This document shows positions 35,902-45,025 of a DNA stretch of 64,000 nucleotides, piece by piece; positions within the stretch are counted from its first letter, which is position 1, and the number at the start of each line of letters is the position of its first letter. The DNA is from Bacteroidota bacterium (lineage in GTDB: Bacteria; Bacteroidota; Bacteroidia; Flavobacteriales; Flavobacteriaceae). Where the stretch lies: NCBI GenBank assembly GCA_018267095.1, contig JAFDZC010000011.1:157247-221246 (forward strand), in the 5' to 3' direction. The translations under genes were made by a program, and so were the position numbers. Under the pieces are notes generated by a model. The model was not told the origin of the DNA, did not search any database, and saw only the letters and a list, made by a program, of their open reading frames with translations.

Positions 35902-35909
35902 CAAAAGTA
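35902..35909 (-). promoter_or_regulatory. Possible -7 box for prfB
   Basis: TACTTTTG on the minus strand matches TAnnTTTG. If used, the prfB message would carry repeat copy 4 in its 5' leader. No -33 TTG is seen at the right distance. Confidence 0.25.
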
Positions 35910-35926
35910 AGTTATCCCCAATTCAT

Positions 35927-36952
35927 ATGGAAATAAATTTAATCAGCGATACTGTTACCAAACCGAGTCCCGAAATGCTGCAAGAAATGTTCAAAGCCCA
36001 AGTAGGCGATGACGTTTTTAAGCAAGATCCAACGGTCAATGCTTTTGAAAAAGCAGTAGCTGATTGGTTTGGCAAAGAAGCGGCACTGTTTTTTCCGTCG
36101 GGCACCATGGCCAACCAAACCGCGATTAAACTCAACACCCAACCCGGAGATCAAATTATTTGTGATAAATGGTCGCACATACATTTATATGAAGCCGGTG
36201 GAGCGTCGTTCAACAGCGGAGTCAATTTTAATTTACTTGACGGTACGCGTGGGATGATTACCGCCGAGCAAGTTAAAGGCGGCATCAACGATCCTGAGTT
36301 TTACCATGCGCCCAAAACACAAATGGTCAGCATCGAAAACACCACCAATCGCGGAGGTGGCGCGTGTTACGATATAGAAGAACTCAAAAAAATCAAAACC
36401 GTTTGCCAAGAACACAACTTAAAATATCACCTCGATGGCGCTCGTTTGTGGAATGCGCTCGTGGTCAAAAATGAGCATCCCAAACAATACGGCGAACTAT
36501 TTGACACCATTTCGGTTTGTTTTTCAAAAGGGATGGGCGCACCGATTGGCTCTGTACTTTTAGGCGATGCCGAAACCATGAAACGCGCTTTACGCATCCG
36601 AAAAATATTTGGCGGCAATATGCGACAGTCGGGTTATTTGGCTGCGGCCGGTTTGTATGCGCTCAAAAACAACATCGCTCGTTTGACTGAAGATCACCGC
36701 AGAGCTTTTGAACTCAGTGAAATTCTATCGAAACTTTCTTGGGTAGAATCGGTAGAAAAACCCGAAACGAATATTCTGATCTTTTCAGTAAAATCACCAT
36801 TAGACGAAAAAACGGTTATTGAAAAACTCAAATCCAAAGGCATCCTGATCAGTTCTATGGGGCACGGAAAATTGCGGATGGTGACCCATTTAGATTACCG
36901 ACAAGTCATGCATGAATACGTCATCGAGCACTTGCAAAGAATTACTTTTTAG
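35927..36952 (+). CDS. ltaE: Low-specificity L-threonine aldolase
   Basis: A PLP enzyme of 341 residues that cleaves L-threonine (or L-allo-threonine) to glycine and acetaldehyde. Key regions: LISDTVTKPSPEMLQEM, FPSGTMANQTAIKL, HLDGARLWNALVV with the PLP-contacting Asp, and CFSKGMGAPIGSVLLG where Lys forms the Schiff base. The C-terminal domain is complete. The end overlaps the convergent TauE/SafE gene by four bases. The gene may help balance glycine and threonine, given the threonine operon in the same window, but they are not linked. Confidence 0.92.
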   Translation: MEINLISDTVTKPSPEMLQEMFKAQVGDDVFKQDPTVNAFEKAVADWFGKEAALFFPSGTMANQTAIKLNTQPGDQIICDKWSHIHLYEAGGASFNSGVNFNLLDGTRGMITAEQVKGGINDPEFYHAPKTQMVSIENTTNRGGGACYDIEELKKIKTVCQEHNLKYHLDGARLWNALVVKNEHPKQYGELFDTISVCFSKGMGAPIGSVLLGDAETMKRALRIRKIFGGNMRQSGYLAAAGLYALKNNIARLTEDHRRAFELSEILSKLSWVESVEKPETNILIFSVKSPLDEKTVIEKLKSKGILISSMGHGKLRMVTHLDYRQVMHEYVIEHLQRITF

Positions 36953-37677
36953 ATACTGAATTGCTTGACAATACTGATCAAACCGATGAGCAAAATGAGC
37001 AGCAATGAGATTTTCTTAAACTTCTCTTGCGGAATATAATCAAGCAATCTTTTCCCAATATAGGAACCAACGAGCCCAATGGCAAATAAAAAAGGGACGT
37101 AGATCATTTGATTTTTGTGTACATATCCTTGTTCGTAATAAACCACCGTTCTGGTCAAGTCAATCATCAAATCTATGGCGGCAGAAGTAGCAATAAAAGC
37201 GCTTTTTTCCATGTTGAATGCAGCCATCGTCAGTCCGCGAATGGCGCCGCCAGTTCCGAGCAATCCGGCTGAAAAACCCGATAAGATTCCTCCAGTCACA
37301 GCATTGTCACGCGTCGGTGCAAAAGCAAAGTTTTTTCTGATTAAGAAAAACAGACTCAATCCAACCAAGAAAATGCCCAGCAAAACTTCTAAGATTTTTG
37401 GATTAATTTTGCCCGAATAATGCGCGCCTAATAGGACAAAAACCACCGAGGGTAAGCCAATATTCAGCAACATATTCTTATCTAATCCTTTGCGGAATAA
37501 AGCGATCTTACTCAAGTTACTCGACAAATGAAAAACAGCAGTCATGCCCAAAACCGAATAGAAATCAAAATAGAAATTCCCAATCGGAACAAAAAACACC
37601 GACGAACCAAAACCACCGATCGTTCCGATGATTTCGGCGATCAGCGCCCAAAATAAAAATCCGTAGCTAAAACTCAT
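36949..37677 (-). CDS. TauE/SafE family sulfite or organic anion exporter-like permease
   Basis: A membrane protein of 242 residues with about seven hydrophobic segments (FLFWALIAEIIGTIGGFGSS, LLNIGLPSVVFVLLGAHYSG, VLLGIFLVGLSLFFLIRKNF, GGILSGFSAGLLGTGGAIRG). The glycine-rich IGGFGSS and GLLGTGGAIRG are the two TauE/SafE signatures. Substrates in the family include sulfite and sulfonates, but most members are not characterised. It begins one base after the ybaB stop and so is in an operon with it. Confidence 0.87.
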   Translation of the reverse strand: MSFSYGFLFWALIAEIIGTIGGFGSSVFFVPIGNFYFDFYSVLGMTAVFHLSSNLSKIALFRKGLDKNMLLNIGLPSVVFVLLGAHYSGKINPKILEVLLGIFLVGLSLFFLIRKNFAFAPTRDNAVTGGILSGFSAGLLGTGGAIRGLTMAAFNMEKSAFIATSAAIDLMIDLTRTVVYYEQGYVHKNQMIYVPFLFAIGLVGSYIGKRLLDYIPQEKFKKISLLLILLIGLISIVKQFSI

Positions 37678-37678
37678 T

Positions 37679-38002
37679 TTATTTAAACATATCCAAACCC
37701 GGAATGTTCGGCATGCCTTGTTTGGCCACTGCAGCTAATTCAGCTTCGTTGACATTGGTTGCTTTTTCAATGGCTTTGTTGAGCACCAATATCAAGTAAT
37801 CTTCGAGTTGTTCTTTATCTGCGAGCAAGCTGTCGTCTATTTCAATCGATTTGATTTTGCGGTTGGCGCTTAGTGTTGTTTTAAGCAATCCATCTGGGCT
37901 TTGCTCATCTACCAGAACCGTATCGAGTCGTTTTTTGGTTTCTTCTATTTTTTGTTGGGTTTCTTTGAGTTTGCCCATCATTCCCATCATATCTGAAAAC
38001 AT
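37679..38002 (-). CDS. YbaB/EbfC family nucleoid-associated protein
   Basis: A small DNA-binding protein of 107 residues. It has a long N-terminal helix ([20 protein letters not shown]) and the central segment [20 protein letters not shown] that the YbaB family uses, followed by [20 protein letters not shown]. Homologs bind DNA as dimers and affect nucleoid structure. In many bacteria the gene follows dnaX; here it precedes a permease gene instead. It is divergent from the prolyl oligopeptidase gene, with about 70 bases between. Confidence 0.9.
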   Translation of the reverse strand: MFSDMMGMMGKLKETQQKIEETKKRLDTVLVDEQSPDGLLKTTLSANRKIKSIEIDDSLLADKEQLEDYLILVLNKAIEKATNVNEAELAAVAKQGMPNIPGLDMFK

Positions 38003-38070
38003 GTTGATAATTTTTATGATAATAATGCTGTAAAAATACTACTTTGGCTTCACTATCATTTAAAAAACAG

Positions 38071-40206
38071 ATGAAAAAACTACTGCAAATATTTCTGCTT
38101 TCTGCTATTTTTGCACCTGCTTTTGCACAACCTAAAAAAGTTAAGATGACAAAGAACATTCAACCGCCACGCGCGGCTGTCAAACCGAATAAATTAGAGA
38201 AGTTTTCAGATATCAGAATCGATAATTATTTCTGGCTCAACGACCGAGAAAATCCTGAAGTTATTGATTATCTCAACCAAGAAAACCAATATTACCAAGC
38301 CGCAACCGCGCACACGGCTCAGTTTCAGAAAGATCTTTTTGAAGAAATGAAAAGTCGCATCAAAGAAGACGATGAGTCGGTTCCGTATTTGTACAACGGT
38401 TATTATTACATCACACGCTTTGAAAAAGGACAAGATTATCCGATTTATGCCCGTAAAAAAGGCAGTTTAGACGCGCCCGAAGAAATCATGTTCAACGGCA
38501 ATGAAATGGCCAAAGGACACAAGTTTTTTCAGCTCAGCGGCATCAGCATCAGCAACGACAATCGCTATGCAATTTTTTCGGTAGATGTCATCGGAAGACG
38601 CATTTATACCATTCAAATCAAAGATTTACAAACCGGAGAAATCCTCTCGGATAAAATTGCCAACTGCACCGGAAACGTCGCTTGGGCCAACGACAACAAA
38701 ACGTTTTTCTATACGCGTCAAGACGAAAAAACCTTGCGTTCTGACAAAGTATACAAACATATTTTAGGAACTGATGCTGCTGAGGACAAACTCGTTTATT
38801 TTGAAGCCGACGATACGTTTAATGTTTCGGTTTCGCGCGGAAAATCTAAAAAATACATCACCATTAATATCTCGAGTACACTTACCGATGAATATCGTTT
38901 TATTCCGGCGGATAATCCTGATGCGGAGTTTAAGATTTTTCAAGAGCGCATCCGCGGACTGGAATACAGCATTTCACATTACGGCGACAGTTTTTACATC
39001 GTCACCAATGCCGATGACGCCATCAATTTTAAATTGATGAAAACCGCTGAAAATGCTACCGAAAAAGCAAACTGGAAAGATTTGATTCCGCATCGAGAAG
39101 ATGTGCTGATTGAAGGCATTGATATTTTTAAAGATTATTTAGTGATTTCTGAGCGCAGCAACGGACTCAACAAAATCAAAATCATGCCGTGGAGCGGGGC
39201 AGAGGCTTATTATTTGCCTTTTGACATTGAAACTTATACGGCTTATACCACTACGAATGTTGATTTTGACACCGATATTTTGCGCTACGGATATCAATCA
39301 ATGGCCACACCATCTTCGGTGATTGATTTTAATATGAAAACCAAAACCAAAGAAATCAAAAAAGAGCAACAGGTTTTGGGCGGAAAGTTTGACAAGAACA
39401 ACTATATCGAAGAAAGACTTTGGGCTAAAGCCACTGATGGAACGATGATTCCAATGTCAGTGGTGTATCGAAAAGGCATTCAGAAAGACGGAAAAAATCC
39501 GTTGTTGCAATATGCCTACGGTTCCTACGGAATGTCGATGGATCCGTATTTTTCAACCACGCGTTTATCGTTGCTCGATCGCGGTTTTGTGTATGTGATT
39601 GCACATATTCGCGGCGGCGAAGATTTGGGTCGTCAGTGGTATGAAGACGGAAAATTGCTCAAAAAGAAGAACACTTTTACCGATTTTATTGATTGCTCTA
39701 AATATTTGATTGCCGAAAAATGGACTTCGCCCGAACATTTGTATGCCGAAGGAGGCTCTGCCGGCGGATTGCTCATGGGCGCTGTGGCCAATATGGCTCC
39801 GGAATTATATAATGGCATCATTGCACAGGTTCCGTTTGTAGATGTGATGACGACGATGTTGGATGATTCAATTCCCCTGACAACCGGAGAATATGATGAA
39901 TGGGGCAATCCGAATGAAAAAGAATACTATGATTATATGCGGTCGTATTCGCCATATGACAATGTCAAAGCACAAGATTATCCGCATATGTACGTTTCTA
40001 CCGGATTACACGATTCTCAGGTTCAATATTGGGAACCTGCGAAATGGGTCGCCAAATTGCGTGTGATGAAAACCAACCACAAACAATTGTTTTTAGATAC
40101 GAATATGGATGCCGGACATGGCGGTGCTTCCGGAAGATTTGAAGCTTTGAAAGAGCTCGCCAAAGAGTTTGCTTTTTTATTAGATTTAGAAAAAATTCAA
40201 AAGTAA
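38071..40206 (+). CDS. S9A prolyl oligopeptidase family peptidase, exported
   Basis: A serine peptidase of 711 residues. The start at 38071 gives a signal peptide ([20 protein letters not shown]); the upstream TTG at 38044 adds nine unlikely residues. The N-terminal beta-propeller region includes [20 protein letters not shown]. The alpha/beta-hydrolase part holds the catalytic Ser in [15 protein letters not shown] and the His in [15 protein letters not shown]. The [19 protein letters not shown] segment is typical of oligopeptidase B/protease II. It probably cleaves short peptides in the periplasm. Confidence 0.93.
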   Translation: MKKLLQIFLLSAIFAPAFAQPKKVKMTKNIQPPRAAVKPNKLEKFSDIRIDNYFWLNDRENPEVIDYLNQENQYYQAATAHTAQFQKDLFEEMKSRIKEDDESVPYLYNGYYYITRFEKGQDYPIYARKKGSLDAPEEIMFNGNEMAKGHKFFQLSGISISNDNRYAIFSVDVIGRRIYTIQIKDLQTGEILSDKIANCTGNVAWANDNKTFFYTRQDEKTLRSDKVYKHILGTDAAEDKLVYFEADDTFNVSVSRGKSKKYITINISSTLTDEYRFIPADNPDAEFKIFQERIRGLEYSISHYGDSFYIVTNADDAINFKLMKTAENATEKANWKDLIPHREDVLIEGIDIFKDYLVISERSNGLNKIKIMPWSGAEAYYLPFDIETYTAYTTTNVDFDTDILRYGYQSMATPSSVIDFNMKTKTKEIKKEQQVLGGKFDKNNYIEERLWAKATDGTMIPMSVVYRKGIQKDGKNPLLQYAYGSYGMSMDPYFSTTRLSLLDRGFVYVIAHIRGGEDLGRQWYEDGKLLKKKNTFTDFIDCSKYLIAEKWTSPEHLYAEGGSAGGLLMGAVANMAPELYNGIIAQVPFVDVMTTMLDDSIPLTTGEYDEWGNPNEKEYYDYMRSYSPYDNVKAQDYPHMYVSTGLHDSQVQYWEPAKWVAKLRVMKTNHKQLFLDTNMDAGHGGASGRFEALKELAKEFAFLLDLEKIQK

Positions 40207-40221
40207 TTCGAATATTTTTTT

Positions 40222-40229
40222 TAGATTTG
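40222..40229 (+). promoter_or_regulatory. Putative -7 box for the cysteine synthase-like gene
   Basis: TAGATTTG matches TAnnTTTG, 50 bases before the ATG at 40280. A TTC at 40196-40198 stands 23 bases upstream as a weak -33 element. Confidence 0.4.
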
Positions 40230-40279
40230 CAGGGTTTTGTGGTCGCGCTGCATGGCACACCTTGACTAACTATTTTTTT

Positions 40280-41320
40280 ATGAAAGAAGAAATAAAAGCC
40301 TACAATAGTGTACTTGAACTGATAGGAAACACACCGCTTATCAAGCTCAATAAAGTTACCGCAAATCTCACTGGTAACTTTTACGCTAAGGTAGAAGCTT
40401 TCAATCCGGGTCACTCGACAAAAGATAGAATTGCCTTATACATTATTGAAGAAGCCGAAAGACGCGGTATCTTGAATCCTGGCGATACCATCATCGAAAC
40501 AACTTCTGGAAATACAGGTTTTAGTCTGGCTATGGTGAGCATCATCAAAGGTTACAACTGTATTTTGGCTGTTAGCTCAAAATCTTCAAAAGATAAAATT
40601 GACATGTTGCGCAGTTTAGGCGCTAAAGTATATGTTTGTCCGGCACACGTTTCAGCCGATGATGATCGTTCCTATTACAGCGTTGCCAAGCGTTTGCACG
40701 AAGAAATCAAAGGTTCTGTATACATCAATCAGTATTTTAATCAGCTGAATATTGATGCGCATTACCAAACCACCGGCCCTGAAATTTGGAACCAAACTGC
40801 CGGAAAAATTACACATTTAGTAGCTTGTAGCGGAACCGGAGGAACCATTTCAGGAACTGCTAAATTCCTCAAAGAAAAAAATCCGAACATCAGAATTTTA
40901 GGTGTAGATGCTTTTGGTTCAGTACTCAAAAAATACCATGAAACCAAAGAGTTTGATACCGATGAAATTTATCCGTATCGCATAGAAGGTTTGGGCAAAA
41001 ATTTGATTCCAACCGCAACTGATTTTGATATCATTGATAAGTTTACCAAAGTTTCCGACGAAGACAGTGCACACCTAACGCGTGAAATCGCTAAGACTGA
41101 AGGATTATTTGTTGGATACACCTCAGGTGCTGTCATGCAAGCCATCCGTCAATATGCTGAAGATGGCGAGTTTGATGAGCATAGTTGTGTGATTGCGATT
41201 TTCCCGGATCACGGTTCCAGATATATGAGCAAAGTCTTCAGCGATGATTGGATGAGCGACCAAGGTTTCTTTGACAGCATCAATGCAGAAGATGCTCAGA
41301 AAGTAGAAATTATTAAATAG
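40280..41320 (+). CDS. Cysteine synthase / cystathionine beta-synthase-like PLP enzyme
   Basis: A fold-type II PLP enzyme of 346 residues. The PLP lysine is Lys48 in [13 protein letters not shown], the substrate loop [13 protein letters not shown] and the phosphate loop [15 protein letters not shown] follow, and the C-terminal part has [17 protein letters not shown]. The usual GGSVKDR or GGSSKDR reads GHSTKDR here, with the first Gly-Gly pair replaced by Gly-His. It lacks a CBS domain. It could form cysteine from O-acetylserine, or cystathionine from serine and homocysteine; the sequence does not decide. It has a terminator shared with the convergent yebC gene. Confidence 0.87.
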   Translation: MKEEIKAYNSVLELIGNTPLIKLNKVTANLTGNFYAKVEAFNPGHSTKDRIALYIIEEAERRGILNPGDTIIETTSGNTGFSLAMVSIIKGYNCILAVSSKSSKDKIDMLRSLGAKVYVCPAHVSADDDRSYYSVAKRLHEEIKGSVYINQYFNQLNIDAHYQTTGPEIWNQTAGKITHLVACSGTGGTISGTAKFLKEKNPNIRILGVDAFGSVLKKYHETKEFDTDEIYPYRIEGLGKNLIPTATDFDIIDKFTKVSDEDSAHLTREIAKTEGLFVGYTSGAVMQAIRQYAEDGEFDEHSCVIAIFPDHGSRYMSKVFSDDWMSDQGFFDSINAEDAQKVEIIK

Positions 41321-41337
41321 AAATAAAACTAAACATA

Positions 41338-41368
41338 AAAAAAGCCTCGGAAATTCTGAGGCTTTTTT
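41338..41368. terminator. Bidirectional terminator
   Basis: AAAAAAGCCTC and GAGGCTTTTTT pair with loop GGAAATTCT. It serves the cysteine synthase-like gene on the plus strand and yebC on the minus strand. Confidence 0.85.
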
Positions 41369-41388
41369 ATTTTATAGATTGTTGCAAA

Positions 41389-42105
41389 TTACTCACTTTC
41401 TTCCATCGTGTGATAAACGTTTTGCACGTCATCATCTTCTTCGATTTTCTCGAGTAACTTTTCAACATCGGCAACTTGTTCTGCTGTCAATGCTTTGGTC
41501 ACTTGCGGAATACGTTCAAAACCCGAAGAAAGAATTTCAATTTTGCGGTTCTCGAGTTCTTTTTGAATCGCACCAAAACTTTCAAACGGAGCATAAATCA
41601 AAATTCCGTCTTCATCTTCAAAAACTTCTTCAGCTCCGAAATCAATCAATTCGAGTTCTAATTCTTCCGGATCAAGGCCGGCTTTGGCAATTCTGAAGTT
41701 GCAAGTATGATCAAACATAAACTCAACCGAACCTTGTGTTCCCAACGTTCCGTTGCATTTGTTAAAATAACTGCGGATGTTGGCCACGGTTCTGTTGTTG
41801 TTATCCGTTGCGGTTTCGATGAGTATCGCGATTCCATGCGGAGCATATCCTTCGAACAAAACTTCTTTATAATTGGCTGTATCTTTTTCGGTAGCCTTTT
41901 TAATGGCGCGCTCAATATTTTCTTTGGGCATATTGGCTGCCTTCGCATTTTGAATTACGGCACGCAATCTAGAGTTGGCTTCCGGATTAGGTCCGCCATC
42001 TTTAACAGCCATCACAATATCTTTCCCGATTCGGGTAAAAGCCTTGGCCATCGCAGCCCAACGCTTCATTTTTCTTCCTTTGCGGAATTCAAACGCTCTT
42101 CCCAT
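41389..42105 (-). CDS. yebC: YebC/PmpR family translation or transcription regulator
   Basis: A protein of 238 residues from the YebC/TACO1 family, once considered DNA-binding regulators and more recently linked to translation of proline stretches. It starts MGRAFEFRKGRKMKRWAAMA rather than the classic MAGHSKW, a variant I recall in Bacteroidota. Further motifs: ARIGKD-like FTRIGKDIVMAVKDGGPNPE, NMPKENIERAIKKATEKD and YEGYAPHGIAI-like FEGYAPHGIAILIETATDNN. The acidic C-terminus EKIEEDDDVQNVYHTMEESE is normal for the family. The symbol is given by family only. Confidence 0.92.
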   Translation of the reverse strand: MGRAFEFRKGRKMKRWAAMAKAFTRIGKDIVMAVKDGGPNPEANSRLRAVIQNAKAANMPKENIERAIKKATEKDTANYKEVLFEGYAPHGIAILIETATDNNNRTVANIRSYFNKCNGTLGTQGSVEFMFDHTCNFRIAKAGLDPEELELELIDFGAEEVFEDEDGILIYAPFESFGAIQKELENRKIEILSSGFERIPQVTKALTAEQVADVEKLLEKIEEDDDVQNVYHTMEESE

Positions 42106-42192
42106 TTCTGATTATTTTATTTGGCTGCAAACTTAGTAATTACAGCAAATTTTTAAAAATGTTTACAGTTTTTTTTAAAGGACATTTTTAAT

Positions 42193-42200
42193 TAGTTTTG
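42193..42200 (+). promoter_or_regulatory. Putative -7 box for the small outer-membrane protein gene
   Basis: TAGTTTTG matches TAnnTTTG, 19 bases before the ATG at 42220. The expected -33 position has only T residues without the G. Confidence 0.35.
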
Positions 42201-42219
42201 AGTAGATAATAACTAAATC

Positions 42220-42819
42220 ATGAAAAAACATTTTTGCATCGGCCTATTGCTATTTAGTTTAATAGGTTTTTCTCAAAACATAAAGGGAACTTTTGAAATT
42301 ATACCCGTGATTGGTGTAGCAAGCTCAAATTATCACAGCAGTCAAAAAAACAATAATGATCCGGTAACCACGGTAAACTTTGGCTCTTATGCAGATTACT
42401 ATTTCAACGATAGTTGGAGTGTCAGAAGTGGTTTGTTAGTACAAACTATGGGATCAGAATATAGAAATGGTGCTTTTAACACTGAAAAGCTCAACTATCT
42501 AACGGTGCCATTACTCGTTAATTGGCATTTCGGAACCATGCGCAACTGGAATCTAAACGTTGGTTTTAGCTTAGGTTTTTTGAATTCTGCAAAATCAAGC
42601 GGAGTCGATGTTAAAAAATATTTCAATACCACTCAATACGGCCTGAATTATGGAATTGGCTACACTTTTCACATTCATGAAAAATTTGGATTGTTAGTCG
42701 ATTTTCAAGGTATGAGTGGATTGTCTAACATTCTAAAAAGCAGTAGTACCAATATTAATCAACCAACCACAACCAACCTATACAACTCAATCAATGTGGG
42801 AGGTGTGTTTGTACTTTAA
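42220..42819 (+). CDS. Small outer-membrane beta-barrel protein (PorT-like)
   Basis: A protein of 199 residues with a signal peptide (MKKHFCIGLLLFSLIGFSQ) and an eight-strand-like barrel pattern: GTFEIIPVIGVASSNYHS, VTTVNFGSYADYYFNDSWSV, WNLNVGFSLGFLN, YGLNYGIGYTFHIHEKFGLL and a final NLYNSINVGGVFVL ending in an aromatic/hydrophobic strand. It fits the outer_membrane_beta-barrel_2 group, common and mostly uncharacterised in Bacteroidota. It is a single gene with its own promoter and terminator. I cannot assign a function. Confidence 0.82.
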   Translation: MKKHFCIGLLLFSLIGFSQNIKGTFEIIPVIGVASSNYHSSQKNNNDPVTTVNFGSYADYYFNDSWSVRSGLLVQTMGSEYRNGAFNTEKLNYLTVPLLVNWHFGTMRNWNLNVGFSLGFLNSAKSSGVDVKKYFNTTQYGLNYGIGYTFHIHEKFGLLVDFQGMSGLSNILKSSSTNINQPTTTNLYNSINVGGVFVL

Positions 42820-42840
42820 AATATATATAGATGTAAAAAG

Positions 42841-42868
42841 AAAAATCCGCTTTTCAGCGGATTTTTTT
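42841..42868. terminator. Bidirectional terminator
   Basis: AAAATCCGCT and AGCGGATTTT pair with loop TTTC, with A and T runs on both sides, between the small outer-membrane protein gene and gcvT. Confidence 0.85.
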
Positions 42869-43949
42869 ATTTCTTATAAAAAGGTAGTTTTACCACTTTG
42901 GCCGGCACATCGTTCTTGCGAATCCTGATGTAAATATCGCTCTCCAAAGCGCTGTGGGCAGTTATCACATAGCCCAAACCAATTCCTTTGTTCATACTCG
43001 GCGACATGGTGCCCGAAGTTACTTTTCCAATGACCTGACCGACAGCATCCACAATTTCATAATCCTGACGCGGAACTGCGCGCTCCTGCATTTCAAAAGC
43101 TACCAATTTTCTGGTTACACCGTTTTCTTTTTGTGCTTTCAAACCATCAGCATTCACAAAGTCTTTGGTGAATTTGGTAATCCAACCCAAACCGGCTTCC
43201 ATTGGCGAGGTGGTATCATCGATGTCGTTTCCGTACAAACAAAAACCCATTTCTAGGCGCAAAGTATCGCGTGCTGCAAGTCCAATCGGCTTAATTCCGA
43301 AATCTTTTCCGGCCTCAAATACGCGGTTCCAAATCGCCTCAACTTGATCGTTTTTACAATAAATTTCAAATCCGCCTGAGCCGGTATATCCGGTAGCCGA
43401 AATAATCACATCGTCAAATCCGGCAAAATTGCCCACCACAAAATGATAATAAGCAATCGAAGCCAAATCAACCGAAGTCAATGATTGCATCGCTTCAACC
43501 GCCTTCGGGCCTTGAATAGCGAGCAACGCATAATCATCAGAAACGTTTTTCATCACCGCTCCGGTATCGTTGTGCGATGAAATCCAAACCCAATCTTTGT
43601 CAATATTCGAGGCATTTACCACGAGTAAATATTCTTCTTCAGCCATTCTGTACACAATCAAATCGTCTACAATTCCGCCGTCATTATTTGGCAAACACGA
43701 ATATTGCGCACGGCCAATAGTCAAAGTCGAGGCATCGTTTGAGGTGACTTTCTGAATCAGCGGCAAAGCGCCCGGACCACTCAGAAAAAATTCCCCCATA
43801 TGCGACACATCAAAAACACCCACGCCATTGCGCACCGTTTCGTGTTCTACATTAACACCTTCATATAAAATAGGCATATTGAATCCGGCAAACGGAAGAA
43901 TTTTGGCACCGAGTTGCTCGTGAACGTGCTTGAGCGGCGTATCTTTCAT
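42867..43949 (-). CDS. gcvT: Glycine cleavage system aminomethyltransferase (T protein)
   Basis: Releases ammonia and passes the methylene group from the H protein lipoyl arm to tetrahydrofolate. With the start at 43949 ([20 protein letters not shown]) the protein has 360 residues, the usual length; the open frame extends 24 codons further without similarity. Motifs include [43 protein letters not shown] and the Asp-containing [19 protein letters not shown]. The gcvH and gcvP genes are not in this window, so the system is dispersed. Confidence 0.95.
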   Translation of the reverse strand: MKDTPLKHVHEQLGAKILPFAGFNMPILYEGVNVEHETVRNGVGVFDVSHMGEFFLSGPGALPLIQKVTSNDASTLTIGRAQYSCLPNNDGGIVDDLIVYRMAEEEYLLVVNASNIDKDWVWISSHNDTGAVMKNVSDDYALLAIQGPKAVEAMQSLTSVDLASIAYYHFVVGNFAGFDDVIISATGYTGSGGFEIYCKNDQVEAIWNRVFEAGKDFGIKPIGLAARDTLRLEMGFCLYGNDIDDTTSPMEAGLGWITKFTKDFVNADGLKAQKENGVTRKLVAFEMQERAVPRQDYEIVDAVGQVIGKVTSGTMSPSMNKGIGLGYVITAHSALESDIYIRIRKNDVPAKVVKLPFYKK

Positions 43950-44033
43950 AAGTTGTGAAGTATTAAATTTTGAGCCGCTAATGTATTCAAATTTTATCGA
44001 TTTTGCAGGCTGTTTTGTCACAGATTTTTCAGT

Positions 44034-44113
44034 AGCTTTTTCCGGCTGTCCGCTATAGTTTTGCGCGCCAAAAGAAAGCGCACAAAAGCTGCCGCTACCA
44101 TCCGGGCTAGGGC
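44034..44113 (+). repeat. Flavobacterium-type intergenic repeat, copy 5
   Basis: Left end AGCTTTTTCCGGCTGTCCGC, a central inverted repeat TTTGCGCGC / GCGCACAAA, then CTGCCGCTACCATCCGGGCT and AGGGCA. This copy belongs to the subtype with CCGGCTGTCCG in place of CCCGCTATCCG, like copy 6. Confidence 0.82.
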
Positions 44114-44179
44114 AAAAGTATCCAAAACAAACCTAGCTTGAGAGCTGATTATTTAGTACTTTTAAAGTAAATATTCCTT

Positions 44180-45025
44180 ATGAAAACGCCGCAATTCATT
44201 ACTCGAGAAATCATTGCTCAGATTTATAAAAAACCCGCCGCAACCGCGCACAAAGGCATCTTGGGGCATGCGCTGATTATCGGCGGCAGCTACGGAAAAA
44301 TCGGCGCCGTTTGCTTGTCTGCCAAAGCAGCACTCAAAAGCGGCTGTGGTTTGGTGACGGCTTTTATCCCGCAGTGCGGATACAATATTCTACAAACGTA
44401 CGTTCCGGAAGTCATGGTACAAACTGATGTACATGACAAAATCATTACCGACATTCAATATAACTTAGCACCTTCAACCATCGGAATCGGTCCGGGTATG
44501 GGGCAGGAGCCCGAAACCCAAAAAGCTTTTTACCATTGGCTGAGCCAGCAAAACAAACCTTTGGTTATCGATGCCGATGCGCTCAATATACTTTCTCAAA
44601 ATAGAGATTGGCTGCATTTTGTTCCGGCGCAAAGTATCATGACGCCACATCCCAAAGAACTCGAAAGAATCATTGGTTCCTGGAAAACGCATGAAGAAAT
44701 GCTGCAAAAAGCAGCTCAGTTTTCAGAGCAACATCAAGTGATTGTCGTGGTAAAAGGCGCGCCAACCAACATCGTTTTTGACAACCAAATATATAGGAAC
44801 ACCACCGGAAATGTAGCCTTGGCCACCGCGGGTAGCGGAGATGTGCTCACAGGAATCATCACAAGTTTCTTGGCTCAGAATTATTCACCGCTCGAAGCTG
44901 CTATTTTAGGGGTTTATCTACACGGAAAAACAGCCGATATTGCTACGCCGGAAATAGGTTCGCAAGCATTTACCGCCTCAGAGATTATTGCTTATTTAGG
45001 TAAAGCCTTTATGAGTTTAGATTAA
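44180..45025 (+). CDS. nnrD: ADP-dependent NAD(P)H-hydrate dehydratase
   Basis: Repairs hydrated NAD(P)H. The protein has 281 residues and is only the carbohydrate-kinase-like YjeF C-terminal domain, without the epimerase domain that is fused in many bacteria. Motifs: HKGILGHALIIGGSYGKIGA, KSGCGLVTAFIP, IGIGPGMGQ, LVIDADALNIL, MTPHPKELERI and the ATP-binding catalytic ATAGSGDVLTGIITSFL. The end overlaps the convergent thrC stop by four bases. A separate epimerase (NnrE) must lie elsewhere or be absent. Confidence 0.92.
   Translation: MKTPQFITREIIAQIYKKPAATAHKGILGHALIIGGSYGKIGAVCLSAKAALKSGCGLVTAFIPQCGYNILQTYVPEVMVQTDVHDKIITDIQYNLAPSTIGIGPGMGQEPETQKAFYHWLSQQNKPLVIDADALNILSQNRDWLHFVPAQSIMTPHPKELERIIGSWKTHEEMLQKAAQFSEQHQVIVVVKGAPTNIVFDNQIYRNTTGNVALATAGSGDVLTGIITSFLAQNYSPLEAAILGVYLHGKTADIATPEIGSQAFTASEIIAYLGKAFMSLD

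Noticed and set aside
43950-44021. 24-residue N-terminal extension of GcvT
   Set aside because: No similarity to the family, which starts at the MKDTPL of 43949.
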